From positions 83,564 to 147,563 of the forward strand of contig NZ_WOWS01000007.1 in assembly GCF_009741275.1 (NCBI RefSeq): 64,000 nucleotides of DNA. The letters run 5' to 3'. Origin of the DNA: Winogradskyella endarachnes (lineage in GTDB: Bacteria > Bacteroidota > Bacteroidia > Flavobacteriales > Flavobacteriaceae). Below the pieces are notes generated by a model. The model was not told the origin of the DNA, made no database searches, and saw only the letters and a program-made list of their open reading frames with translations. The translations under genes were made by a program, and so were the position numbers. Positions 9,010 to 16,549 of the stretch are shown here, in pieces. Each line of letters opens with the position of its first letter. Positions within the stretch are counted from its first letter, which is position 1.

Positions 9010-9052
9010 TGACCAATATCATTTTAAAATTTAATAATGGTTTTTACTTTTA
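9010..9052 (+). promoter_or_regulatory. FNR-like box plus -7 element for the hsp20 operon
   Basis: TGAC-CAAT-ATCA (9010-9021), then 23 bases, then TACTTTTA (9045-9052). The chaperone gene starts at 9098. The same -7 octamer is used at 4404. Confidence 0.7.
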
Positions 9053-9097
9053 ATAGCATCAGAAGAAAATAATGTTTAACATCAAAATTATAAAATT

Positions 9098-9550
9098 ATG
9101 TCACTTATTAAGACTAATAACAGACGACGTAAGTTCCCAACATGGAACAATGATGGACTAAAAAGTTTTCTGAGAAATGATGACTTTTTTAATAACGATT
9201 TCTTTGAAGAAGACAACTTAATGCCAGCAATGAATATTAAGGAATCTGAGAACAGCTTTGATATTGAGTTTGCTGCACCTGGTTTTTCTAAAAGAGACTT
9301 TGAGGTTACAATATGCAATAACATTCTTAATGTAAGTGGTGAAAAAGAACACCAAAAAGAAGAGAAAGACGAAGATTTTACACGCAAAGAGTTTAGTTAT
9401 AATTCTTTTAAAAGATCTTTAAGTCTTCCGGAGTCGGTAAATTCTAACCAAAACGTCAATGCAATCTACAAAGACGGTATTTTAAAATTAAATCTTCAAA
9501 AAAACACAGAATCTAAAGACTACCCTAAAAAAGTAATTGAGGTTCACTAA
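9098..9550 (+). CDS. Hsp20/alpha-crystallin small heat-shock chaperone
   Basis: 150 residues. The alpha-crystallin domain spans about 45-145: it starts at MNIKESENSFDIEFAAPG, has the beta-strand ILNVSGEKE and ends with the conserved A-x-x-x-x-G-I-L pattern (AIYKDGILKLNL). It is an ATP-independent holdase that keeps unfolding proteins soluble in the cytoplasm. The location under the same FNR-like box as the usp genes repeats the Usp plus small-chaperone pairing of dormancy regulons. A hairpin separates it from the next gene. Confidence 0.96.
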   Translation: MSLIKTNNRRRKFPTWNNDGLKSFLRNDDFFNNDFFEEDNLMPAMNIKESENSFDIEFAAPGFSKRDFEVTICNNILNVSGEKEHQKEEKDEDFTRKEFSYNSFKRSLSLPESVNSNQNVNAIYKDGILKLNLQKNTESKDYPKKVIEVH

Positions 9551-9557
9551 AAAAACC

Positions 9558-9592
9558 GAAAGCAGAAAGTAGTTAAAAAACTTTCTGCTTTC
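9558..9592. terminator. Perfect 13-bp hairpin between hsp20 and the next gene
   Basis: GAAAGCAGAAAGT (9558-9570) pairs perfectly with ACTTTCTGCTTTC (9580-9592) around a 9-base loop. On the plus strand no T-run follows, so here it would act as an mRNA-stabilising or processing element. On the minus strand it is followed by GG and seven T, so it could terminate antisense transcription arriving from the minus-strand usp gene at 10201-11034. Confidence 0.6.
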
Positions 9593-9610
9593 ACCTAAAT
9601 CCCATTTAAA

Positions 9611-10060
9611 ATGAAAACAACACAAACACAATCTAATTACACGGAATGGATTAGTGCAGAACAAATGCACCAAGATTCTAAAGAATGGCTATCTGAACTG
9701 TTGTTTATTAAAGATGAACACTTGTTTTATGAAGACCTTATTAAAACCTTCACTATGCAGCTTATAGAACCAGAGCATTTTGTAGATAACAAAGAAATAA
9801 TAGACACCTTAAACCGTTCTCAAAAACAAAATAATTTATTAATTGAAGCTATTAAAGTACATGAGAATGATTTACAAATTTTATTGGATGGTATAAACCA
9901 AACAGAACAAGAAAAAGCCTATAGAAAATCTCACAAAGGATTAATACTAGAATTAATAGAATTTGAAAAATTTTACAAAATTCTAAAAAAACAAGTGTTT
10001 GATATTTTTTCAGCTATAAAAAAAGAAGACAAATTAAATCATCTATTAGAACAAAGGTAA
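9611..10060 (+). CDS. Helical protein of unknown function in the stress cluster
   Basis: 149 residues, predicted almost wholly alpha-helical, acidic and lysine-rich, with no signal peptide or membrane segment and a WISAEQMHQDSKEWLSEL start. I do not recognise the family. It is 60 bases behind hsp20 on the same strand and shares its promoter, so a partner of the chaperone or a stress-protective protein are both reasonable guesses. Confidence 0.8.
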   Translation: MKTTQTQSNYTEWISAEQMHQDSKEWLSELLFIKDEHLFYEDLIKTFTMQLIEPEHFVDNKEIIDTLNRSQKQNNLLIEAIKVHENDLQILLDGINQTEQEKAYRKSHKGLILELIEFEKFYKILKKQVFDIFSAIKKEDKLNHLLEQR

Positions 10061-10200
10061 TACCGAGGTTAGTTATTTTAAATTTTAAAATAATAGTTAA
10101 AAACGCTATCACCAACTATTAAACCTACTATAATTTTATTATTAGGTAATATATTTATTCATCTTAGGCAAGTAATAACTTCTCATTCTAAAACAATATC

Positions 10201-11034
10201 TTAAACATGAAACACTAATAATGGCACGCGTAATTTATTACTTATTTTACTAGTTTTAGAGCCCGTAAAGAAACGTTCAAAAAACGTTTTCTTTTGCACT
10301 AATAAACTAATCATATCTATATTATGAATTTGTACATAAGATTGTACGGCATATTCTGTAGGTACACCTTTTATCAAATGATACGTAAATTGTAAAGTAT
10401 TAGTTAAGCTATTAATGTAATTTTTATCTGTATTTAGATGCGTTTGCGAATCTTCATTTGGATTTAATCTCAGCAAATGGATCCTTTTGAAAAACTTAGA
10501 TGTAAAGCTTACTAATTCTGAAAAAGCCGTGCTGTTCAGTGTATCTTCTAATTCTAAAGGCAATAATAATTCTGAAACGGTTGTAAAAGTAAAACCCTCT
10601 GGTATCACTAAAGTTGGGCAATTTACGTTTCTAATTACATTAATAGTATTACTTCCAAAAATTCGCTCTGCTGCTCCTGTAACACCATTATTTCCCATAA
10701 CTATTAAGTCTATAGCTTTGGAAGCTATAACCTGATTAATAGCTTCGGTTAAGCTATCAAAATCAATTAAACTTTTAAATTTAAAATTAGCTTTACCAAA
10801 TTTAGTTTCAATAGTGTTTACAAGTTTGGTTAATTTATTTTTCGATGTTTTTAAAACTGAATCATATAAATTTTGTCCGCCACCCATTACTAAATCATCA
10901 CTAATATAACCTTTAGTTTTTTGAACATGAAGCACAAAAAAATTACACTGGTAATCTTTTAATAATTCTAAGGCAAATTGGATAGCGTTAGTAGAATTTT
11001 CAGAAAAGTCCGTAAGTAAAAGTATCTGTTTCAT
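10201..11034 (-). CDS. Tandem-domain universal stress protein, paralogue 7 (opposite strand)
   Basis: 277 residues from the ATG at 11034 (MKQILLLTDFSENSTNA). An in-frame ATG at 11061 exists but lies upstream of the predicted -7 element (11057-11050), so it cannot be on the transcript. Domain 1 has GNNGVTGAAERIFGS, with NN replacing the TK of the six other copies; domain 2 (ELLLPLELEDTLNSTA) is strongly degenerate. It is the most divergent paralogue and is transcribed towards the plus-strand cluster. Bases 10061-10200 hold only an AT-only palindrome and no clear terminator. Confidence 0.92.
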   Translation of the reverse strand: MKQILLLTDFSENSTNAIQFALELLKDYQCNFFVLHVQKTKGYISDDLVMGGGQNLYDSVLKTSKNKLTKLVNTIETKFGKANFKFKSLIDFDSLTEAINQVIASKAIDLIVMGNNGVTGAAERIFGSNTINVIRNVNCPTLVIPEGFTFTTVSELLLPLELEDTLNSTAFSELVSFTSKFFKRIHLLRLNPNEDSQTHLNTDKNYINSLTNTLQFTYHLIKGVPTEYAVQSYVQIHNIDMISLLVQKKTFFERFFTGSKTSKISNKLRVPLLVFHV

Positions 11035-11049
11035 TATTTTGAGATTTAC

Positions 11050-11092
11050 TAAATTTAACAAAAGTAAATAACACTAAAAATGATTACGGTCA
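11050..11092 (-). promoter_or_regulatory. FNR-like box plus -7 element on the minus strand
   Basis: Read on the minus strand: TGAC-CGTA-ATCA (11092-11081), then 23 bases, then TAAATTTA (11057-11050). The spacing is the same as for the five plus-strand promoters of this type, although the orientation is reversed. That argues against duplication of a single segment as the cause. Confidence 0.72.
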
Positions 11093-11143
11093 ATGATAAG
11101 AACAATTAAAAATTCTTAAGCTCAAAATTTTTATAGTTAATAT

Positions 11144-11176
11144 AAAAAACCTGTGAAACTTAATTCACAGGTTTTA
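11144..11176 (-). terminator. Intrinsic terminator of the SlyD-like gene
   Basis: Stem AACCTGTGAA (11148-11157) pairs with TTCACAGGTT (11164-11173) around a 6-base loop. On the minus strand it is followed by six T. It closes the gene at 11198-11626. Confidence 0.85.
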
Positions 11177-11197
11177 ATTTTTAAAGACAATAGACTT

Positions 11198-11626
11198 TTA
11201 TTTAATCTCAACTAATTCAAGATCAAATACTAATTCTTGCCCAGCTAAAGGATGATTTCCATCTACAATAACGTGGTCTTCATTAACTTCTACAATTCTA
11301 AATTGGTGCTCATTACCTTGTCCATCTCTAGATGCTAAACCTAAACCAACTGCGGGTTCCATTTCTGGTGGTAATTGTGTTTTTTCAACCTTGTGAAATA
11401 ATTCTTTTATTATATCTCCATAAGCTTCTTCCATAGGAATATCTACAGTTTTCTTATCATTCACCTTCATATTTATAACTGCTTTTTCAAAACCCGGAAT
11501 TAGCATACCTTTTCCTAAAGTAAATTCTAAAGGCTCACGCTCTAAAGAACTATCAAAGATTTGTCCACTTTTTAATTTTCCTGTATAATGAACTCTTACA
11601 GTATCATTTTCTTTTACTTGACTCAT
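11198..11626 (-). CDS. FKBP-type peptidyl-prolyl isomerase, SlyD-like
   Basis: 142 residues. The FKBP core is split by an insert-in-flap domain (about 65-120), and the protein ends with NHPLAGQELVFDLELVEI, the SlyD/FkpA-short signature. It lacks the histidine/cysteine-rich metal-binding tail of the E. coli SlyD. It catalyses proline isomerisation and acts as a cytoplasmic folding helper. A perfect -7 element TAGTTTTG lies on the minus strand at 11663-11656, about 30 bases before the start. Confidence 0.95.
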   Translation of the reverse strand: MSQVKENDTVRVHYTGKLKSGQIFDSSLEREPLEFTLGKGMLIPGFEKAVINMKVNDKKTVDIPMEEAYGDIIKELFHKVEKTQLPPEMEPAVGLGLASRDGQGNEHQFRIVEVNEDHVIVDGNHPLAGQELVFDLELVEIK

Positions 11627-11795
11627 AAATTTCTGATTTCATTTTAAATAAGTGGCAAAACTATTGTTTATAACAGAGAATAAAGAATGATACTTTACTT
11701 AATCTATGTAATTATGAAAAACTTAACTTATTACCTTTTAGTATTGGTAAGTTACGGCTAATGTTAGTACCTACAACATTTTGTTAATAGTTAAT

Positions 11796-14201
11796 TTAAT
11801 GCTTCTTAAAATTACGTATACCTTCAATCAGCCATTCGTTATATTCTTTTGCATCTGGTGTATAGGCCACAGGATTGTTTAAATTCTCTTCATTATGATC
11901 CATTAACACATAAAATGGCTGTGTATTTGTTTTATATTTTATGGTTTGCATTTCGCTCCATTTCTGACCTTTATTTCTTAGTTTCTTACCTGGTTTTAAT
12001 TTAGAATCTGGTGCTTCGCCTTCTGGGAAATCAATTTTTTCATCTACATATAGAGAAATAAGAACAACATCATTTTTTAGTTTATTTAGAATTTCTGGTT
12101 TTACCCAAACATTTTGTTCCATTTTACGGCAATTAACACAAGCCCAGCCTGTAAAATCTAACATTACAGGTTTATTTATCTTTTTAGCATAAGCCAAACC
12201 TTCATCGTAATCATTAAATGCCAAAATATCATGTGGTGCCAATAAATGTGCTCCTTCTGGCAAATCTGAATGACTTGTAGTACCACCTCCTTTAGAATTG
12301 CCAACACCATATGGGGACTCAGAATAATCAATTGGTGGCGGAAATGCACTAATTAGATTTAAAGGCGCTCCCCAAAGCCCAGGAATCATGTAAACCGTAA
12401 ATGATAATGTTAGTAATCCTAACATAAGTCTTCCTACCGAAATATGCTTTAACGGCGAATCATGAGGTAGTTGTATTTTACCAAACAAATATAAAGCCAA
12501 AGTTCCAAATATGGCAATCCAAATAGCAATGAATACTTCACGTTCTAAAAAGTGAAGCTGCAATACTAAATCCGCTTGTGATAAAAATTTAAAAGCAAAA
12601 GCCAATTCCAAAAATCCTAAAACAACTTTTACCGTATTTAACCAGCCTCCAGATTTTGGTAAAGAATTTAACCAACCCGGAAACGCAGCAAATAAACCAA
12701 ATGGCAATGCCAAGGCTAAAGAGAAGCCTAACATCCCAATCATAGGAGCTAATCCTCCTGTGGTTGCAGATAATACTATAATATTGCCTACAAAAGGACC
12801 TGTGCACGAAAAAGATACAATTGCTAAAGCTAAAGCCATAAAAAATATTCCAGTATAACCTCCTTTATCTGCTTTTCTGTCTATTTTATTAGCCCAAGAG
12901 TTAGGCAGCATTATTTCGAATGCACCCAAAAATGAAATTGCAAAAATGACAAGAATTACAAAGAAAACAAGATTGAAGGTAACACCTGTCGAAAATTCAT
13001 TTATAGCACTCGCTCCAAAAATAGCTACAACTCCTGTACCTAAAATGACATAAATTACGATTATACATAATCCATAGATTAAAGCATTTTTTACACCTTG
13101 TGATTTCGTTTTACTTTGCTTAGTAAAAAAACTTACGGTCATTGGTATTAAAGGAAAGACACAAGGCGTAAAAAGCGCAATAAAACCAGCCCCTAGTCCT
13201 AAAATAAAAATTGTCCATAATCCTTCTCTCTCCTCTTCTGTCTCTGATTGTATATAATCAACGTTTTTTTTTACTGCTACACTTTTAGTTAAATCATACT
13301 CTAAATCTACATAGGTTGGTGCAGTACATTGTGTATCATCGCAAGACATAAAACCAACTTCTCCCGAAATAGAGGAAATCTCCGTGTTTGAAACTTTTAT
13401 TTTTTGTCTAAACTCAGTTTTATCTTTAAAGTATTTAATCTTCATATCGAAGACCTTATCCATACTTTCTCGCCCATTTTCTTCGATAGTTGTACCAACT
13501 AAGTCTACACCTTCTTTTAAGGTATAATTAAAACTTGTAGGTATCGGTCCTCCTTCTTCAATATTTTGAGCGTACAACTTCCACCCTTTATCTATCGTAG
13601 CTGTGGCTACTAAAATAAATTCATTAGTTTCATTTTTCTCAACACTTGTACTCCATTTTACAGGTTCTAATATTTTGGGTTTTGTAGCATTAAAATCTAA
13701 AGTTGTTGTTGATTCTTCTACTGCTACATCAACATCTTTTGCTTTTTTTAAATTAAAAATTAAATCTATATAATTTGGTGGCATGCATTTTTCATCATCA
13801 CAAACCATAAATTCAACCTCACCATTAACTAGAGATACTTCTTTATTTATAACTTTAATACGTTGCGTAAACTGAGCTTTGTTTTCGAAGAATTTAATTT
13901 TCATATCAAAAACAGGGTCGTCAACCGTATGACCATCATCCTCTTTAGTATTAGATAGTAATTCTATATCAGAATCTGTTGTATAATTAAATGTTGTAGC
14001 TATTGGACCACCTTCTGGCACTACCTGAGAATAAAGATGCCAGCCAGCTTCTATTGTTGCTATTGAAATAAGGTTATATTCTGTTTCAGAAATTTTTTCT
14101 GTTTTTGTCTCCCATTTTACTGGGTCAAAAACTTGAGCATTTGCATTAAAAGCAAATACTAAAAGACAAAGTAGAAGTACTTTTTTTATATTCATAAACA
14201 A
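11796..14201 (-). CDS. dsbD: Thiol:disulfide interchange protein DsbD with duplicated N-terminal domain
   Basis: 801 residues. A signal peptide (1-22) is followed by two homologous DsbD-alpha-like domains (about 25-150 and 178-302). Each opens with an x-P-V-K-W motif and carries a close cysteine pair, C134/C139 and C287/C292. The membrane part holds the redox cysteines in [11 protein letters not shown] (C347) and SFSCTGPF (C466). The C-terminal thioredoxin-like domain has [10 protein letters not shown] (C688/C691). Electrons pass from cytoplasmic thioredoxin through the membrane to periplasmic acceptors. Usual DsbD has a single alpha domain; the duplication could serve two acceptors. A TATTTTTG element lies at 14221-14214 on the minus strand. 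Confidence 0.93.
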   Translation of the reverse strand: MFMNIKKVLLLCLLVFAFNANAQVFDPVKWETKTEKISETEYNLISIATIEAGWHLYSQVVPEGGPIATTFNYTTDSDIELLSNTKEDDGHTVDDPVFDMKIKFFENKAQFTQRIKVINKEVSLVNGEVEFMVCDDEKCMPPNYIDLIFNLKKAKDVDVAVEESTTTLDFNATKPKILEPVKWSTSVEKNETNEFILVATATIDKGWKLYAQNIEEGGPIPTSFNYTLKEGVDLVGTTIEENGRESMDKVFDMKIKYFKDKTEFRQKIKVSNTEISSISGEVGFMSCDDTQCTAPTYVDLEYDLTKSVAVKKNVDYIQSETEEEREGLWTIFILGLGAGFIALFTPCVFPLIPMTVSFFTKQSKTKSQGVKNALIYGLCIIVIYVILGTGVVAIFGASAINEFSTGVTFNLVFFVILVIFAISFLGAFEIMLPNSWANKIDRKADKGGYTGIFFMALALAIVSFSCTGPFVGNIIVLSATTGGLAPMIGMLGFSLALALPFGLFAAFPGWLNSLPKSGGWLNTVKVVLGFLELAFAFKFLSQADLVLQLHFLEREVFIAIWIAIFGTLALYLFGKIQLPHDSPLKHISVGRLMLGLLTLSFTVYMIPGLWGAPLNLISAFPPPIDYSESPYGVGNSKGGGTTSHSDLPEGAHLLAPHDILAFNDYDEGLAYAKKINKPVMLDFTGWACVNCRKMEQNVWVKPEILNKLKNDVVLISLYVDEKIDFPEGEAPDSKLKPGKKLRNKGQKWSEMQTIKYKTNTQPFYVLMDHNEENLNNPVAYTPDAKEYNEWLIEGIRNFKKH

Positions 14202-14300
14202 CTTGTTAAATCACAAAAATAAGTGATGTCCTTTTTTTATTGGTTAATAGTCGACTAATTTATAAAAACCTTAAGAGTTATGGAAATGAATTATGGCAAT

Positions 14301-14328
14301 AAAAAAACCGAACGTTAAGTTCGGTTTT
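14301..14328 (-). terminator. Intrinsic terminator overlapping a stop codon
   Basis: CCGAAC (14308-14313) pairs with GTTCGG (14319-14324), extended by A/T pairs. Seven T follow on the minus strand. Its 3'-proximal arm directly adjoins the TAA of the rhodanese lipoprotein gene. Confidence 0.82.
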
Positions 14329-14743
14329 ACATATCAGTTTTTAAGTTAATCTCTAGCTTGTCGGAGTGTTTCCATTTAGAGATTCCACCTTCTAAGTCGT
14401 ATATTTTTTCAAAACCTGCGTCTTTCATTTTTTGTGCACATTTTGCACTTCTTCTTCCAGATTTACAATACAAAATTACAGGTTTTTTTTTATTTAATTT
14501 TGTGATATCTACCTCAAAAGTTGGGGACATAAAATCAATATTTTGCGAATTAGCAATGTGAATTTCGTCATGTTCTTTAGGTGTTCTAATATCTACTAAT
14601 TGAACATCTTCTAACTCCAGAATAGACTGCATCTCCTCTGCTGTTACTAACTTAACATCATCATTATCAGATTTATTATCTATGCAACTCACACCAAAAC
14701 TAAGTGCTAATAGAAGACAACATATTTTTAGCAGTCTTTTCAT
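14327..14743 (-). CDS. Rhodanese-domain lipoprotein
   Basis: 138 residues. The N-terminus MKRLLKICCLLLALSFGVSC is a lipoprotein signal with Cys20 as the likely lipidated residue. The rhodanese domain has DIRTPKEHDE and the active loop CKSGRRS with catalytic Cys93. It probably moves sulfane sulfur or reduces persulfides at the periplasmic face. It lies just behind a cytoplasmic rhodanese (14763-15080), giving one copy on each side of the membrane. Confidence 0.93.
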   Translation of the reverse strand: MKRLLKICCLLLALSFGVSCIDNKSDNDDVKLVTAEEMQSILELEDVQLVDIRTPKEHDEIHIANSQNIDFMSPTFEVDITKLNKKKPVILYCKSGRRSAKCAQKMKDAGFEKIYDLEGGISKWKHSDKLEINLKTDM

Positions 14744-14762
14744 AATAATTTTAGATTAAAAA

Positions 14763-15080
14763 TTAATCTTGGTTTACAATATCTCCTTGCCAACCCATTA
14801 TACCTCCAACTAAATTATAAGTATTTTTAAAATCTAATTGGTTCATTATTCCGCAAGCTTGTCCGCTACGCGCGCCAGACCTACAATATACGTAATAGTT
14901 CTTAGTCTTATCTAACTTCTCTAATTCGTAGATAAAACCTTGACCTTTATGAATATCTATATGTATTGCATTAGGAATTATACCTTCATCAACCTCTTCT
15001 TGAGTTCTTACATCTAAAACAACTGCATTATTGTCTGCTTCTAGTTGTTTTTCCCAGTCTTCTTGTGATAAATCAGCCAT
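14763..15080 (-). CDS. Cytoplasmic single-domain rhodanese
   Basis: 105 residues, no signal peptide. The domain has VLDVRTQEEVDEG and the active loop CRSGARS with Cys66. It is a sulfurtransferase that could also act as a thiol carrier, similar in size to GlpE and PspE. The 19-base gap to the lipoprotein rhodanese implies co-transcription. Confidence 0.93.
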   Translation of the reverse strand: MADLSQEDWEKQLEADNNAVVLDVRTQEEVDEGIIPNAIHIDIHKGQGFIYELEKLDKTKNYYVYCRSGARSGQACGIMNQLDFKNTYNLVGGIMGWQGDIVNQD

Positions 15081-15131
15081 AGTTCAATTTTAATTTTTCG
15101 GTAAAATTAACATTTCCTTATAACATAGACG

Positions 15132-15170
15132 AAAAAAAACCCGAAGTGTTACAAAACGGGTTTAATTTTT
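15132..15170 (-). terminator. Intrinsic terminator of the thioredoxin-fold gene pair
   Basis: AAACCCG (15137-15143) pairs with CGGGTTT (15157-15163), with a T-run on the minus strand after the stem. It ends the transcript carrying 15229-15840 and 15847-16317. Confidence 0.8.
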
Positions 15171-15228
15171 AACATTTTATCTTAAATTTATTTGAAGATA
15201 TAATGATTTTCTTTTCACTAAAAATCTA

Positions 15229-15840
15229 TTAAACCTTAATAGAACAGCCTATTGCTCTAGTTTCAGTTACCTTAATTGCCTCACCTTTTAATAAAGCATC
15301 TACGGCATTTTCAACATATTTTTGATTTACAGCTGTAGCATCTTGGTAATTATCATCAATTGCTCCTATATATTTTACAACATTGCCTTTCTTAGTTTTT
15401 TGCAGTAAATAAACATGAGGTGTTTTAGTAGCACCATATTGTGGATAAATCTCTTGGTCTTTATCCATTAAATAAGGAAATGTAAAACCTTTTTCTTTAG
15501 CTCTTTCTTGCATTGCTTCCATATTATCGCCTGGTTTTATTTTAGTATTGTTTGGCATTATGGCTATAACAGGATACCCTTTTGAAGCATATTTTTTGTT
15601 TAAGGCTTCAATTCTATCTTCATAAGCTACAGCATAAGGACAAGTGTTACATGTAAAGGTTACAATAAATCCTTTTGCATCTTTATAGTCTGATAAAGAC
15701 ACCATTTTACCATCTATATTTTCTAGACTAAAATCGGTAGCAATATCACCAATGCTATAACCTTTATCTTCACTCACAACTGTAAAAGCAGATAGTGAAA
15801 GTACTAAAACCATTGCTGATAATAATTTAAAAATTTTCAT
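15229..15840 (-). CDS. Exported thioredoxin-fold (AhpC/TSA-redoxin) protein
   Basis: 203 residues. A signal peptide covers about 1-22. The redoxin domain starts GDIATDFSLENIDGKMVSLS and carries CNTCPYA (C64, C67). It belongs to the group annotated as thioredoxin family or peroxiredoxin-like proteins in flavobacteria. The CxxC rather than a lone peroxidatic Cys favours a disulfide or metal-related thiol role. It starts six bases after the TlpA-like gene ends. Confidence 0.9.
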   Translation of the reverse strand: MKIFKLLSAMVLVLSLSAFTVVSEDKGYSIGDIATDFSLENIDGKMVSLSDYKDAKGFIVTFTCNTCPYAVAYEDRIEALNKKYASKGYPVIAIMPNNTKIKPGDNMEAMQERAKEKGFTFPYLMDKDQEIYPQYGATKTPHVYLLQKTKKGNVVKYIGAIDDNYQDATAVNQKYVENAVDALLKGEAIKVTETRAIGCSIKV

Positions 15841-15846
15841 AGTTCT

Positions 15847-16317
15847 TTATTTTAAAAATTGTTTGACTTCTTTTTCTAATTCTTCTTGTGTAAACGATTT
15901 TTCGTAAAACATTCGTTTATCACCTTTATATATTATTGTGGCTGGTAAGGCTCCAGACCAACTTTCATCAATTGCAGGTATCCATCTATTTTGGTCATTA
16001 TCATTTAACGCTACAACTCTAGACTTTAACTTATGCTTTTTTATATAAGGTTTTAATGCAGTTTCATACTTACTAGGAAAATCTAAACTCACTAACAATA
16101 CGTCTACATCTTCATGTCTATATTTTTCATTTAAAGCTTCAAAATATGGCAACTCCTTTATACAAGGACCACACCATGTTGCCCAAAAATTTACAACATG
16201 TACTTTATCATCTTTCTGATTAATTAAAGGTTCTAAACCATCATAATCATAGACTTCTAATGTTTCATCTTGAACTGGTAAAACTGTAATTAAAAAAATT
16301 AATAATATATTTCTCAT
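15847..16317 (-). CDS. TlpA-like periplasmic thioredoxin
   Basis: 156 residues. A short signal segment (MRNILLIFLITVLPV) is followed by a thioredoxin fold with VNFWATWCGPCIKELP (C49, C52), the canonical WCGPC of TlpA/ResA reductants. It likely receives electrons from the DsbD encoded a little further along the same strand and reduces periplasmic disulfides, for example in cytochrome c maturation. The partner assignment is inference. Confidence 0.92.
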   Translation of the reverse strand: MRNILLIFLITVLPVQDETLEVYDYDGLEPLINQKDDKVHVVNFWATWCGPCIKELPYFEALNEKYRHEDVDVLLVSLDFPSKYETALKPYIKKHKLKSRVVALNDNDQNRWIPAIDESWSGALPATIIYKGDKRMFYEKSFTQEELEKEVKQFLK

Positions 16318-16378
16318 GCTATAAAGTTATTAATCGTAGAAGCTTACATTTAATATTTAACAAAAAATTAATTAAATG

Positions 16379-16410
16379 TTTGACATTATGAATTTTCATT
16401 TCTATCTTTG
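16379..16410 (+). promoter_or_regulatory. trp operon promoter
   Basis: TTTG (16379-16382), 20 bases, TATCTTTG (16403-16410): a full match to the Bacteroidota -33/-7 pattern. The leader ATG follows at 16419, so the leader mRNA begins almost at the start codon. Confidence 0.85.
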
Positions 16411-16418
16411 ACCATATT

Positions 16419-16472
16419 ATGAAAATAAATACAAATCATACTTGGTGGTGGAATTTCTCAAACGTTAGTTAG
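16419..16472 (+). CDS. trpL: trp leader peptide with three consecutive tryptophan codons
   Basis: A 17-codon ORF reads MKINTNHTWWWNFSNVS. Three adjacent TGG codons (16443-16451) make ribosome progress sensitive to charged tRNA-Trp. The Trp codon region can pair with GAAATCAACC (16474-16483), giving a 1:2 hairpin. The terminator hairpin follows at 16507-16536. This is a classical transcription-attenuation layout by ribosome stalling. No Shine-Dalgarno sequence is visible, which is normal for this phylum. Confidence 0.88.
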   Translation: MKINTNHTWWWNFSNVS

Positions 16473-16506
16473 TGAAATCAACCTTGTTATGCAAAATATA
16501 TAGAAA

Positions 16507-16536
16507 AAGGCTTGTCATTCACGACAAGCCTTTTTT
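16507..16536 (+). terminator. trp attenuator terminator
   Basis: AAGGCTTGTC (16507-16516) pairs with GACAAGCCTT (16523-16532) around a 6-base loop and runs into a T-tract to 16536, just before trpE at 16550. The earlier segment AACCTTGTT (16481-16489) resembles the 5' arm and could capture the 3' arm as an antiterminator. That alternative pairing is less certain than the terminator itself. Confidence 0.88.
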
Positions 16537-16549
16537 AATTTAAAATTTT

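Noticed and set aside
11035..11061. Upstream ATG for the minus-strand usp gene
   Set aside because: It would be upstream of the -7 element, and MKQILLLTDFSEN is the family start.
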